DNA of 6,804 bases, from the NCBI GenBank assembly GCA_026125925.1, contig JAHCKF010000193.1, positions 1 to 6,804 of the forward strand. The letters run 5' to 3'. This stretch comes from Pseudolabrys sp. (lineage in GTDB: Bacteria; Pseudomonadota; Alphaproteobacteria; Rhizobiales; Xanthobacteraceae). The notes under the pieces are model-generated. The model saw nothing but the letters and a program-made list of their open reading frames with translations, did no database searches and was not told the origin of the DNA. This document shows positions 1 through 6,804 of this stretch, in pieces. Each line of letters opens with the position of its first letter. Position 1 is the first letter of the stretch. The position numbers and the translations under genes were made by a program.

Positions 1-2052
1 GTCGGCGACGTGATGGGCAACTTCCACCCGCACGGCGACCAGGCGATCTACGACGCCATGGTGCGTCTCGCGCAGGATTTCGCGCAGCGCTATCCGTTGG
101 TCGACGGCCAGGGTAACTTCGGCAACATCGACGGCGATAATCCGGCGGCGATGCGCTACACGGAATCGCGCCTCACCGACGTCGCCAAGCTGCTGCTCGA
201 CGGCCTCGACGAAGACGCGGTCGATTTCCGACCCAGCTATGACGGCTCCAATGAAGAGCCGGTGGTGCTGCCGGCGGCCATTCCCAATCTCCTCGCCAAC
301 GGCTCGCAGGGCATCGCCGTCGGCATGGCGACCTCGATCCCGCCGCACAACATCGCCGAACTCGCCGACGCCGCGCTGCACCTGATCGAGACGCCGAACG
401 CGCGCACCAAGACGCTGCTGAAATACGTCAAGGGTCCGGATTTTCCGACCGGCGGCATCATCGTCGATCCGCCGGAGGCGATCGCGGAGGCCTACAACAC
501 CGGCCGCGGCTCGTTCCGCGTGCGGGCCAAATGGTCGGTGGAAGAGGGCGCGCGCGGCACCTACAACATCGTCATCACCGAGATGCCGTATCTCGTGCAG
601 AAGTCGCGGCTGGTCGAGAAGCTCGCCGAACTGCTCAACGAGCGCAAGCTGCCGCTGGTCGCCGACATCCGCGATGAATCGGCCGAAGACGTGCGTCTCG
701 TCATCGAGCCGCGCGCGCGCACGGTCGACGCGACGATCCTGATGGAGTCGCTGTTCAAGCTCACCGAGCTCGAAACGCGCATTCCGCTCAACATGAACGT
801 CCTGGTGAAGGGCCGCGTGCCGAAGGTGCTCGGCCTCGCCGAAGCGCTGACCGAATGGCTCGAGCATCGCCGCGACGTGCTGGTGCGCCGCTCCAAGCAT
901 CGCTTGGCGGAAATCGAGCATCGCCTCGAAGTTCTGGGCGGCTATCTCGTCGCCTATCTCAACCTCGACAAGGTCATCAAGATCATCCGCACCGAGGACG
1001 AGCCCAAGCCGGTGTTGATCAAGACCTTCAAGATCACCGAGGTACAGGCCGACGCCATCCTCAACATGCGGCTGCGCAACTTGCGCAAGCTCGAGGAAAT
1101 GGAAATCCGCGGCGAGGAAAAGCGCCTCAACGAGGAGCGTTCCGGCCTCAAGAAGCTGCTCGGCTCCACCGACATGCAATGGAAGGCGATTGCCGGTCAG
1201 GTGCGCGACCTCAAGGTCCAGTTCGGCCCGAAGACCGAGCTCGGCCGACGCCGCACCGATTTCTCAACCGCGCCGGAGCATGACGAAGCCGCGATCGAGG
1301 AAGCGCTCGCCGTGCGCGAACCCATCACGGTTGTGGTGTCGGAAAAGGGCTGGATCCGCGCGCTGCGCGGCCACCAGTTCGATCTGTCCGGCGTCTCGTT
1401 CAAGACCGACGACAGCCTCAAGTTTGCGTTCCAGACCGAGACTACGGCCAAGATTCTCATCTTTGCCGGCAACGGCAAGTTCTACACGCTGGAAGCCTCC
1501 AAGCTGCCGGGCGGCCGTGGTCATGGCGAGCCGATCCGCATGTTCTTCGACATCGAGGCCGATTACGACATCGTCGCGGGACTGGCTTATCAGGGCGGCC
1601 GCAAGTTCATCGTCGCCAGCTATCAGGGTAATGGCTTCGTCGTGCCGGAAGACGAGTGTCTCGGCACCACGCGCAAGGGCAAGCAGGTTCTGAACATCAA
1701 GGCGCCGGACAAGGCGGTGGCGATGACGGTCATCGACGGCGACACGCTCGCCGTCATCGGCGAGAACCGCAAGATGGTGATTTTCCCGCTCGACCAGGTG
1801 CCGGAGATGACCCGCGGCCGCGGCGTGCGCCTGCAACGCTACCTGCAGAAGGGCCTGTCCGACCTCACCACCTTCAAGGCGTCCGAGGGCCTGTCCTGGG
1901 TCGATGGCGCCGGCCGCACGCAGACCATGACGATGAAGGAATTGAAGGACTGGCACGCCAACCGCGCCGATGCCGGCCGCATCGCGCAGGGCCTGCCGAA
2001 GAACAACAAGTTCAAGGGCGCCCCGGCGGCGGCGAAGAAGGTGGAAGAGTAG
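1..2052 (+). CDS. parC: DNA topoisomerase IV subunit A (ParC), 5' end missing
   Basis: This is the breakage-reunion subunit of topoisomerase IV, which with ParE decatenates daughter chromosomes and relaxes supercoils. The frame is open from base 1, so the start lies outside the window; 683 residues are visible. By comparison with E. coli ParC, whose catalytic Tyr is residue 120, roughly 65-70 N-terminal residues are missing. Visible residues 1-13 ([13 protein letters not shown]) are the conserved winged-helix region. The catalytic tyrosine is Tyr53 in AAMRYTE (codon 157-159). [11 protein letters not shown] (261-271) and the coiled-coil/C-gate region (about 285-400) follow. The C-terminal beta-pinwheel starts near 441 and includes [11 protein letters not shown] see no canonical GyrA box (QRRGGKG), which favours ParC over GyrA. 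The position matching E. coli ParC Ser80 is Gln14, and that matching Glu84 is Asp18. The tail is Ala/Lys-rich (AAAKKVEE). GyrA is the only serious alternative and is unlikely. Confidence 0.95.
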   Translation, partial: VGDVMGNFHPHGDQAIYDAMVRLAQDFAQRYPLVDGQGNFGNIDGDNPAAMRYTESRLTDVAKLLLDGLDEDAVDFRPSYDGSNEEPVVLPAAIPNLLANGSQGIAVGMATSIPPHNIAELADAALHLIETPNARTKTLLKYVKGPDFPTGGIIVDPPEAIAEAYNTGRGSFRVRAKWSVEEGARGTYNIVITEMPYLVQKSRLVEKLAELLNERKLPLVADIRDESAEDVRLVIEPRARTVDATILMESLFKLTELETRIPLNMNVLVKGRVPKVLGLAEALTEWLEHRRDVLVRRSKHRLAEIEHRLEVLGGYLVAYLNLDKVIKIIRTEDEPKPVLIKTFKITEVQADAILNMRLRNLRKLEEMEIRGEEKRLNEERSGLKKLLGSTDMQWKAIAGQVRDLKVQFGPKTELGRRRTDFSTAPEHDEAAIEEALAVREPITVVVSEKGWIRALRGHQFDLSGVSFKTDDSLKFAFQTETTAKILIFAGNGKFYTLEASKLPGGRGHGEPIRMFFDIEADYDIVAGLAYQGGRKFIVASYQGNGFVVPEDECLGTTRKGKQVLNIKAPDKAVAMTVIDGDTLAVIGENRKMVIFPLDQVPEMTRGRGVRLQRYLQKGLSDLTTFKASEGLSWVDGAGRTQTMTMKELKDWHANRADAGRIAQGLPKNNKFKGAPAAAKKVEE

Positions 2053-2078
2053 GGCCGGACAGCGGCATTACTCAAACC

Positions 2079-2167
2079 TGTCATGGCCGGACTTGATCCG
2101 GCCATCTCGCTTAGGTGGGCACGGTGCGTCCCTAAGCGGGATGCCCGGCTCAAGGCCGGGCATGACA
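2079..2167. repeat. Double palindromic intergenic element (REP-like)
   Basis: Two 37-bp arms (2079-2115 and 2131-2167) are inverted copies of each other, matching at 32 of 37 positions by eye, around a 15-bp centre. Each arm is also a perfect 9-bp hairpin with a 5-base loop: ATGGCCGGA/TCCGGCCAT at 2083-2091 and 2097-2105, and ATGCCCGGC/GCCGGGCAT at 2141-2149 and 2155-2163. Both ends of the element read TGTCATG when followed inward. I recall TGTCATGGCCGG-type palindromes as abundant dispersed repeats between genes in Bradyrhizobium relatives. The element lies between the convergent ends of parC and the thioesterase gene, so its RNA could act as a two-way terminator or mRNA stabiliser. No T-run follows either arm, so a classical intrinsic terminator is not shown. 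Confidence 0.88.
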
Positions 2168-2178
2168 TAGAGTGATGG

Positions 2179-2625
2179 CTAGCTCGACGCCTTCGGCTTC
2201 AGCGTCTTCCACACGCCCTGGGCGGTGGCGACGATGCGCTCGCCGATGACGAGATCGGCGGCCATGAACACCACCGAACGCGTGCGGCGGACGACGCGGC
2301 ACTTGGCCTCGACGAATTCGCCGATCTGCACGGCGTCGACGAAATGCACGTCGAGCTGCACCGTGGCCTGGGGCTGCTTGCCGATGGCATACCAGCAGGT
2401 CATCCCCATCGAGCGGTCGGCGAAGGTCATCAGCATGCCGCCTTGCACGACGCCGCGGCGGTTGTGATGCTTGGGCTCGGCCATGAAGGCGTAGCGGAAG
2501 CTCTCGCCGTCCGGCCGCTGCCAGAAAGGCCCGACCAGACCGATGAAGCCTTCGTCGGCGTAGGGTGTCCAGCCTGCGGCAGCGGGATCGAAGGCGGTTA
2601 CGGCTGGATCGTCGGCGTCGGGCAT
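2179..2625 (-). CDS. PaaI-like hotdog-fold acyl-CoA thioesterase
   Basis: This is a predicted single-domain hotdog thioesterase of 148 residues, a usual size for the family. Members hydrolyse acyl-CoA or related thioesters in the cytoplasm; the substrate here cannot be read from the sequence. The signature is HHNRRGVVQGG (residues 53-63) followed by MLMTFADR. It matches the PaaI-type pattern HxNxxGxxHGG, except that Gln61 replaces the usual His; Asp70 on the long helix is a candidate catalytic residue. Strands such as ATVQLDVHFVDAV and RSVVFMAADLVI complete the fold. I chose ATG at 2625 because AGGA lies 7 bases upstream. A GTG at 2691 would add 22 residues with an Arg-rich start but has no clear ribosome binding site. 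The gene follows the antiporter on the same strand after 98 bp, so co-transcription is possible, without any obvious functional link. Confidence 0.82.
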   Translation of the reverse strand: MPDADDPAVTAFDPAAAGWTPYADEGFIGLVGPFWQRPDGESFRYAFMAEPKHHNRRGVVQGGMLMTFADRSMGMTCWYAIGKQPQATVQLDVHFVDAVQIGEFVEAKCRVVRRTRSVVFMAADLVIGERIVATAQGVWKTLKPKASS

Positions 2626-2699
2626 GAAGTCGTCCTGAAGGGATCGGGGCCCCGCCGATAGCACGGTGCGGCGCCTGCCGAAATCGGGCACGGCGCGCG

Positions 2700-2713
2700 G
2701 GCCGCCCCCGGCC
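2700..2713 (-). other. GC-rich hairpin between antiporter and thioesterase
   Basis: Just past the antiporter stop codon, GGCCG and CGGCC (2700-2704, 2709-2713) can form a 5-bp stem with a 4-base loop. On the transcribed strand it is followed by GC-rich sequence rather than a U-tract, so it does not look like a complete intrinsic terminator. It could weaken read-through into the thioesterase gene or be a by-product of base composition. I see nothing else in this 98-bp gap except the ribosome binding site of the thioesterase gene. Confidence 0.25.
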
Positions 2714-2723
2714 GGCGCATAAC

Positions 2724-5021
2724 TCAGCTCACGACGAAGACCAGCGATTGCGACGACTTCTCGAGGAGCGCGGCGGCGGTGTCGCCGAAATTCAATTTCT
2801 CGCCAGGGCGCCGCGCCGTGCCCATGACGATCAGGTTGTGCTTGCGCCGCGCCGCTTCCTTGACGATCGCGACGTCGGCGGCATCGCTGGCGCGCACGGC
2901 GCTGCGGATGTCGACGGCGTAGGTTTCACCCAGGTCGACGATCTCCTTGAGGATCGCTTCCTCGTTGCGGCGCGACCGGCCCTTGTTGCCGGGCGCAACA
3001 TACAGCGCGGTGACCGGCGCGCGGTTGGCGCGCGCGATAGCGATCGCGACCTCGGCGGCGCGGCGCGATACCTCGGTGCCGTTGACCGGGACCAGGATGC
3101 TGATGGTGCCGTGCAGGGGATGCTTGCGGTGTTCCTCGCGGCCGTCGGCGATGATCAGCGGCCCCTCGAAGCCCGCCGCCAGATTGGTGACGTCGTCGTG
3201 GAACTGGTTCTTGCGCGCGATCATCTTGTCGAGACCGACGATCATGGCGCCGTAGCCTTTCTCGGCTTCCTCCGCGACTGCTTCGGTGCTCGGTTGCTGC
3301 ACCAGGGTCTCGACTTCGATGGCGAGCTTGGTCTGGTCCTCGGTCGCCTTGGTATGCTCGGCGCGCTCGGCGACCTCGATCACGGTGCTCGCCGCATCCT
3401 TGGCCTTGGCGGTCTCCGCCTTGACGAGCTTCTTGTCATCGACATTGCCGCCGGTGATGTGCATCACGGTGGTCGGCATTTCGCGGGTCGCGGCGATGAT
3501 ACCGGCGATGCGGCTGGCGAAGATGCCGTTGGTGGAATCGTCCACCGCGAGCAGCAGCCGCTCGAGATTGGGCAGAAAGCCCTTTTCCTCGAGTTCCTCG
3601 CGGTCGAGCCGTTGTTTCTCGTCCTTGCTCATGGGGATGCGCGACAGCGCCCAGCGCAGGGTCGGCGGCATCGCCATGGTGGTGATGACGGCCATGGCGA
3701 CGATCATCGTGAACAGGTTCTGGGTCAGCGCGCCCATCGACAGGCCGACCGAGGCGATGATGACTTCGGTCGAGCCGCGCGCATTCATGCCGCAGGCGAG
3801 CGCAAAGCCTTCGCGCTTGGTCAGTCCGCCCAGCTCGGCGCCGATGAAGGCGCCGCCGAACTTGCCGATGCTGGCGATGAGGATGAGGCCGACGGTCGAC
3901 CACAGGATCTCGGGATTGGCGAGGATCGTGAGGTCGGCCGAGAGGCCGGCGAGGCCGAAGAACACCGGCGCGAAGAACGCCGTGATCAGGCCGCGCAACT
4001 GTTCGTCGATGTGCTTGGTCAGGATCGGAGACTCGCCGACCAGGATGCCGGCGACGAAGGCCCCGAGCACCGAGTGCACGCCGATCAGATGTGTGGTCAA
4101 CGCCATGACGGACATGATGACGAGAATGGCGGTGATGACCGCGTATTCGCTGACCAACACGTCGTTGGCGAAACGGATGGCATAGAACACCAGCCGGCGG
4201 CCAATGGTGAGGCTCACGACCATGAAGACGAAGGTGCCGACCACGCTCTGCGCGATCGACAGCGCGTCGACCTCGCCGTGCAGCGCCAGCGAGAAGATGA
4301 TGGAGACGATGATCCAGCCGACGCTGTCGTCGATGATGGCGGAGGCGAGAATGACCTGGCCGACGGTGCGGCGCATGAAGTTCATCTCGCGCACCACCAT
4401 GGCGACGATCTTGACCGAGGCGATGGATAGGGCGGTGCCGAGGAAGAGGGCGGTGATCAGCCGGTGGTCGGGATGCGGCAGCATGTCGGCCGGCATGAAG
4501 TAGCCGAGCGCCACGCCGCAGCCGAACGGCACGACGATTCCCATCAGCGACGCATAGACCGAAGCCTTACCCGTCTTGCGCACGAGCTGCAGGTCGGTCT
4601 CCATTCCGGTGAGCAGCAGCAGCAACAGAATGCCGGCCTGCGAGATGCCGTCGATCATCGCCTTCTGTTCAGGCGCATTCGGAAAGACGAGATCGTGGAG
4701 GCCGGGGGCGACCAGGCCGAAGAAGGATGGCCCGAGCAGCAGGCCGGCGATCAACTGGCCCATCACCGCCGGCTGGCCGATGCGGAGCATGGCCTCGCCG
4801 AGCAGGCGGCCGGTCAGCATCAGCGCTGCGAGCTGGGCGATGAAAATGACCTCGGAGGGGCCTTTGCCTCCCTCGGCGGCCAGCGCGGGACCGGCGGCAA
4901 GCGTCAGCGCACCGGCCACGAGGATGAAACTCGCTCGCCCGGCCTTAATGGATGGAAGGATAGACAGAAAAGCCCCCGTGCAACTGCAAGTCCCTTGGGA
5001 CCCAACAACGAGACGAGGCAC
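2724..5021 (-). CDS. CPA2-family cation:proton antiporter with tandem C-terminal Usp-like domains
   Basis: This inner-membrane protein is predicted to exchange a monovalent cation (Na+ or K+) for protons; 765 residues. Residues 26-49 look like a signal sequence or first anchor: basic residues, a hydrophobic run, then PALAAE. About twelve membrane segments follow between 57 and 456. TM5-type helix IIDDSVGWI carries Asp231-Asp232, the paired ion-binding acids of electrogenic CPA2 exchangers such as NapA; KefB/KefC have QD instead, from memory. Lys387 (GKFGG) and MNARGSTEV (412-420) are further family marks. After 485 comes a soluble region with two universal-stress-protein-like units: LERLLLAVDDS (486-496) onward, and TISILVPVNGT (639-649) to the end, with GTARRPG and FGDT near 734-748 as a degenerate nucleotide-binding loop. 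No TrkA-N/RCK domain as in KefB/C is seen. The start is GTG, since GAGGG lies 8 bases upstream and no ATG occurs nearby. It is divergent from mntH. Ion selectivity is unknown. Confidence 0.9.
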   Translation of the reverse strand: MPRLVVGSQGTCSCTGAFLSILPSIKAGRASFILVAGALTLAAGPALAAEGGKGPSEVIFIAQLAALMLTGRLLGEAMLRIGQPAVMGQLIAGLLLGPSFFGLVAPGLHDLVFPNAPEQKAMIDGISQAGILLLLLLTGMETDLQLVRKTGKASVYASLMGIVVPFGCGVALGYFMPADMLPHPDHRLITALFLGTALSIASVKIVAMVVREMNFMRRTVGQVILASAIIDDSVGWIIVSIIFSLALHGEVDALSIAQSVVGTFVFMVVSLTIGRRLVFYAIRFANDVLVSEYAVITAILVIMSVMALTTHLIGVHSVLGAFVAGILVGESPILTKHIDEQLRGLITAFFAPVFFGLAGLSADLTILANPEILWSTVGLILIASIGKFGGAFIGAELGGLTKREGFALACGMNARGSTEVIIASVGLSMGALTQNLFTMIVAMAVITTMAMPPTLRWALSRIPMSKDEKQRLDREELEEKGFLPNLERLLLAVDDSTNGIFASRIAGIIAATREMPTTVMHITGGNVDDKKLVKAETAKAKDAASTVIEVAERAEHTKATEDQTKLAIEVETLVQQPSTEAVAEEAEKGYGAMIVGLDKMIARKNQFHDDVTNLAAGFEGPLIIADGREEHRKHPLHGTISILVPVNGTEVSRRAAEVAIAIARANRAPVTALYVAPGNKGRSRRNEEAILKEIVDLGETYAVDIRSAVRASDAADVAIVKEAARRKHNLIVMGTARRPGEKLNFGDTAAALLEKSSQSLVFVVS

Positions 5022-5029
5022 ACAAAGTT

Positions 5030-5034
5030 CCCTC
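5030..5034 (-). promoter_or_regulatory. Ribosome binding site fixing the antiporter GTG start
   Basis: On the minus strand GAGGG sits 8 bases before GTG at 5021. An in-frame TAG lies a few codons farther upstream and no ATG occurs before the first membrane helix, so this Shine-Dalgarno match is the best argument for a GTG start. Confidence 0.65.
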
Positions 5035-5038
5035 GCTG

Positions 5039-5061
5039 TTGCAATTGCAAACTATTCGCAA
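5039..5061. promoter_or_regulatory. Candidate metalloregulator (Mur/Fur-type) operator
   Basis: The site holds TTGCAATTGCAA, a perfect 12-bp palindrome (5039-5050), overlapped by TTGCAAACTATTCGCAA (5045-5061), an inverted repeat of TTGCRAA half-sites with a 3-base spacer. Read one way it is also three near-direct hexamers (TTGCAA, TTGCAA, TCGCAA). It is A/T-rich in a GC-rich region and lies between a manganese transporter and a divergent antiporter. In alphaproteobacteria mntH and sitABCD are controlled by the Fur-family manganese regulator Mur, whose sites, as I remember them, contain TGCAA-type repeats. The site does not resemble Irr (TTTAGAA...TTCTAAA) boxes. The regulator assignment is inference; the repeat structure is seen directly. 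Confidence 0.5.
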
Positions 5062-5073
5062 CTAGGATATCAA
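5045..5073 (+). promoter_or_regulatory. Possible sigma-70-type promoter of mntH
   Basis: TTGCAA (5045-5050) resembles a -35 element, and TATCAA (5068-5073), 17 bases on, resembles a -10 element. This would start the mRNA near 5080 and give a leader of roughly 70 bases. The -35 lies inside the candidate operator, where a bound repressor would block RNA polymerase. Neither element is a consensus match, so the call is tentative. Confidence 0.4.
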
Positions 5074-5094
5074 TGGCTTCGACGAACAGCCATA

Positions 5095-5112
5095 GGTCCC
5101 GGCTTCGGGGCC
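5095..5112 (+). promoter_or_regulatory. Leader hairpin upstream of mntH
   Basis: GGTCCCG (5095-5101) pairs with CGGGGCC (5106-5112) as a 7-bp stem with one G-T wobble and a GCTT loop. It would lie in the transcribed mntH leader if the promoter above is right. A weaker hairpin (ATGGCT/AGCCAT, 5073-5078 and 5088-5093) sits just before it and would straddle the predicted mRNA start. No function is known. Confidence 0.4.
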
Positions 5113-5117
5113 AGAAC

Positions 5118-5149
5118 ACCGGTGTCGACCGGGGAGAGCGCCGGTTTTT
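5118..5149 (+). terminator. Terminator-like hairpin with T-tract abutting the mntH start
   Basis: ACCGGTG (5118-5124) pairs with CGCCGGT (5139-5145) as a 7-bp stem with one wobble, and five Ts follow (5145-5149) only 3 bases before the mntH ATG. The 14-base loop contains GGGGAGAG (5131-5138), the only Shine-Dalgarno-like stretch for mntH. The shape is that of an intrinsic terminator or attenuator in the leader, or of a structure that controls ribosome access. The stem is short and the loop large, so it may be weak or fortuitous. Confidence 0.35.
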
Positions 5150-5152
5150 CAG

Positions 5153-6514
5153 ATGGATGCGATCAATCGTAATGCCCCGGATGGAACTTCGGCGGACGGC
5201 TTCCGCCTGAGCCGCAGGGAAGGCGAGCAGCGCAGCCTTGCGGAAGTGCATGCCACGGTCGCCGTGCCGCTCCACGGGCACTGGCTGCGCCGGCTGCTGG
5301 CCTTTTCGGGTCCGGGCTACATGGTCTCGGTCGGTTACATGGACCCCGGCAACTGGGCGACCGACCTCGCCGGGGGTTCGAAGTTCGGCTACACGCTGCT
5401 CGCCGTCATCATGATTTCGAACCTGATGGCGATCCTGCTGCAGGCCCTGTCGGCGAGGCTCGGTATCGCCACCGGGCGCGATCTGGCGCAGGCCTGCCGC
5501 GACGCCTATCCGCGGCCGGTCGGCTGGCTTCTGTGGGTGGCCTGCGAACTCGCCATCATCGCCTGCGACCTTGCCGAGGTGATCGGCACCGCGATCGCGC
5601 TGAAGCTGCTGTTCGGCATTCCGCTGGTCGGCGGCGCGCTGCTCACGGCGCTCGACGCCTTTTTGGTGCTGATGCTGATGAGCCGCGGCTTCCGGTACCT
5701 CGAGGCCTTCATCATAGCGCTCTTGATTGTCATCGCTGTGTGCTTCGCGGTGCAGATTGCGCTTGCGGCGCCGCCGGTCGCCGCGGTGTTCAAGGGGTTC
5801 ATTCCGTCGCCGGAGATCGTCACGCATCCGGAGATGCTCTACATCGCCATCGGCATTCTCGGCGCCACCGTGATGCCGCACAATCTCTACCTGCATTCCT
5901 CGATCGTGCAGACGCGCGCCTACGAGCGCACCGAGGCCGGCAAGCGCAGCGCCATTCGCTTCGCCACCACGGATTCCACCATCGCGCTGATGCTGGCGCT
6001 GTTCGTCAATGCCGCCATCCTCATCGTCGCGGCGGCGGTGTTTCATGCCGGTGGCAAGGACGTCGAGGAGATCGAGCAGGCTTACGCACTCTTGTCGCCG
6101 CTGCTCGGCGTCGGCATCGCCTCGACCTTGTTCGCAGTGGCGCTGCTGGCCTCGGGCCTCAACTCGACGGTGACCGCGACCTTGGCCGGCCAGATCGTGA
6201 TGGAGGGCTTCCTCCATATCCGCCTGCCGCACTGGCTGCGCCGCCTGATCACCCGCGCCATCGCCATCGTGCCGGTGGTCGTGGTCACGGCTCTGTATGG
6301 CGAGAGCGGCACGGCCAAGCTGCTGATCGCCAGCCAGGTCGTGCTGTCGATGCAGTTGCCCTTCGCGGTCATCCCGCTGGTGCAGTTCGTCTCCGACAAG
6401 CGCAAGATGGGGACCTTCGCCATCGCACGGCCGGTCGCGGCGCTGGCCTGGCTCGTCGCCGGCATCATCGTGGTGCTGAACGTGAAGCTGCTGATCGAGA
6501 CGTTTATGGGCTGA
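5153..6514 (+). CDS. mntH: Nramp-family Mn2+:H+ symporter MntH
   Basis: This inner-membrane Nramp transporter imports Mn2+ (and probably Fe2+) together with protons. It has 453 residues, somewhat longer than E. coli MntH (about 412) because of a 40-residue hydrophilic N-terminal extension. Unwound helix 1 carries DPGNWATD (Asp64, Asn67) and helix 6 carries [14 protein letters not shown] (Ala238, Met241, His243). The spacing matches the metal-binding set of the Deinococcus Nramp structure (D56, N59, A227, M230, H232), and the Met is the manganese-selective residue of the family. Later helices include [15 protein letters not shown] (333-347) and [12 protein letters not shown] (401-412); about eleven helices in all. 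ATG 5153 is the first possible start after an in-frame TAG at 5093. Its nearest Shine-Dalgarno match (GGGGAGAG) is about 14 bases away, longer than normal. It is divergent from the antiporter and convergent with bpt. Confidence 0.95.
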   Translation: MDAINRNAPDGTSADGFRLSRREGEQRSLAEVHATVAVPLHGHWLRRLLAFSGPGYMVSVGYMDPGNWATDLAGGSKFGYTLLAVIMISNLMAILLQALSARLGIATGRDLAQACRDAYPRPVGWLLWVACELAIIACDLAEVIGTAIALKLLFGIPLVGGALLTALDAFLVLMLMSRGFRYLEAFIIALLIVIAVCFAVQIALAAPPVAAVFKGFIPSPEIVTHPEMLYIAIGILGATVMPHNLYLHSSIVQTRAYERTEAGKRSAIRFATTDSTIALMLALFVNAAILIVAAAVFHAGGKDVEEIEQAYALLSPLLGVGIASTLFAVALLASGLNSTVTATLAGQIVMEGFLHIRLPHWLRRLITRAIAIVPVVVVTALYGESGTAKLLIASQVVLSMQLPFAVIPLVQFVSDKRKMGTFAIARPVAALAWLVAGIIVVLNVKLLIETFMG

Positions 6515-6528
6515 GGTCTAGCGACCGC

Positions 6529-6804
6529 TCACTTATCCACCCTCTGCCAGCCCGCCGGCATCAGGCGCTCCTGCGGCAGGAAGCGGCCCTTGTAGTCCAT
6601 CTTCTTGGAGCCCTGCACCCAGTAGCCGAGATAGACGTAAGGCAGGCCCATCGTCTTGGCGCGAGCGATGTGGTCGAGGATCATGAAGGTGCCGAGCGAA
6701 CGGTCGGCCTCGTCGGGATCGAAGAACGAATAGACCATCGACAGCCCGTCCGACAAAACGTCGGTCAGCGCCACCGCCAGAAGCTGGCCGGCGCCGCGGT
6801 TGGT
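6529..6804 (-). CDS. bpt: Aspartate/glutamate leucyltransferase (Bpt), 5' end missing
   Basis: This is the C-terminal 91 residues of a bacterial arginyltransferase-like enzyme. The family joins an amino acid from charged tRNA to the N-terminus of proteins beginning with Asp or Glu (leucine in the Bpt branch), marking them for ClpS/ClpAP degradation in the cytoplasm. The frame is open through 6804, so the gene continues beyond the window; the whole protein is usually about 240-260 residues. Diagnostic segments are [20 protein letters not shown] and [20 protein letters not shown], then a PAGW ending, which match the ATE/Bpt C-terminal GNAT-like half. The GTG at 6774 is internal, not a start: upstream codons [10 protein letters not shown] are in frame and fit the family. 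It ends 14 bp from the mntH stop, tail to tail, with no clear terminator between. Confidence 0.9.
   Translation of the reverse strand, partial: TNRGAGQLLAVALTDVLSDGLSMVYSFFDPDEADRSLGTFMILDHIARAKTMGLPYVYLGYWVQGSKKMDYKGRFLPQERLMPAGWQRVDK

Noticed and set aside
1264..1956. 230-codon open frame on the minus strand opposite parC
   Set aside because: It has no recognisable motif and lies wholly inside the well-conserved parC C-terminal domain.
2626..2691. Extension of the thioesterase to a GTG start at 2691
   Set aside because: The added 22 residues are Arg-rich and unlike a hotdog protein N-terminus. No ribosome binding site precedes the GTG, whereas AGGA precedes the ATG at 2625.
2748..4430. 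560-codon open frame on the plus strand opposite the antiporter
   Set aside because: Its translation is a low-complexity mix of Asp, Gly, His, Arg and Ala, typical of the antisense of a GC-rich membrane-protein gene. The minus-strand frame has clear family motifs.
5073..5112. Tandem hairpins with an ACGA loop, resembling a mini-ykkC (guanidine-II) riboswitch
   Set aside because: Only the first loop contains ACGA and the second is GCTT. The first stem probably lies at or before the transcription start, and mntH is not a guanidine-related gene.
4904..6232. 442-codon open frame on the minus strand opposite mntH
   Set aside because: It is rich in Arg, Gln, His and Glu with no domain, and it covers the antiporter start and the divergent control region. 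It is a shadow of mntH.
6515..6528. Terminator between mntH and bpt
   Set aside because: Only 14 bp separate the stop codons, and no stem with a T-run is present.

Overview
The window looks like chromosomal DNA from a GC-rich alphaproteobacterium of the order Hyphomicrobiales, most likely near Bradyrhizobium, Rhodopseudomonas or Pseudolabrys. I base this on codon usage, on the alphaproteobacterial form of ParC, on a Bpt-type N-end aminoacyltransferase, and on an intergenic palindrome of a type I remember from that group. No database search was possible, so the placement is an inference.

Layout, left to right. (1) The 3' nine-tenths of parC (topoisomerase IV subunit A) runs rightward to 2052; its start lies outside the window. 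(2) The parC tail faces a leftward gene across a 126-bp gap that holds a strong double palindrome (2079-2167). (3) Two leftward genes follow: a PaaI-like hotdog thioesterase (2179-2625), and upstream of it a large CPA2-family cation:proton antiporter (2724-5021) with an N-terminal signal-like segment and two C-terminal Usp-like domains. (4) A 131-bp divergent intergenic region (5022-5152) separates the antiporter from a rightward Nramp-type manganese transporter, mntH (5153-6514). It carries clustered TTGCAA repeats, a plausible promoter overlapping them, and two hairpins just before the mntH start. (5) The 3' part of a leftward bpt gene (6529-6804, 5' end outside the window) meets mntH tail to tail with 14 bp between stop codons.

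Functionally this is two housekeeping genes (parC and bpt, both cut by the window edges) flanking a metal and cation transport block. MntH imports Mn2+ together with protons. The divergent antiporter exchanges a monovalent cation for protons and may sense nucleotides through its Usp-like domains. The shared intergenic region resembles a manganese-responsive (Mur/Fur family) control site, so the two transporters may respond to a common signal; that is inference. The thioesterase may be co-transcribed behind the antiporter.

I see no mobile element, CRISPR array, tRNA or rRNA. Most of the window is ordinary. The part most worth a second look is the mntH/antiporter intergenic region.
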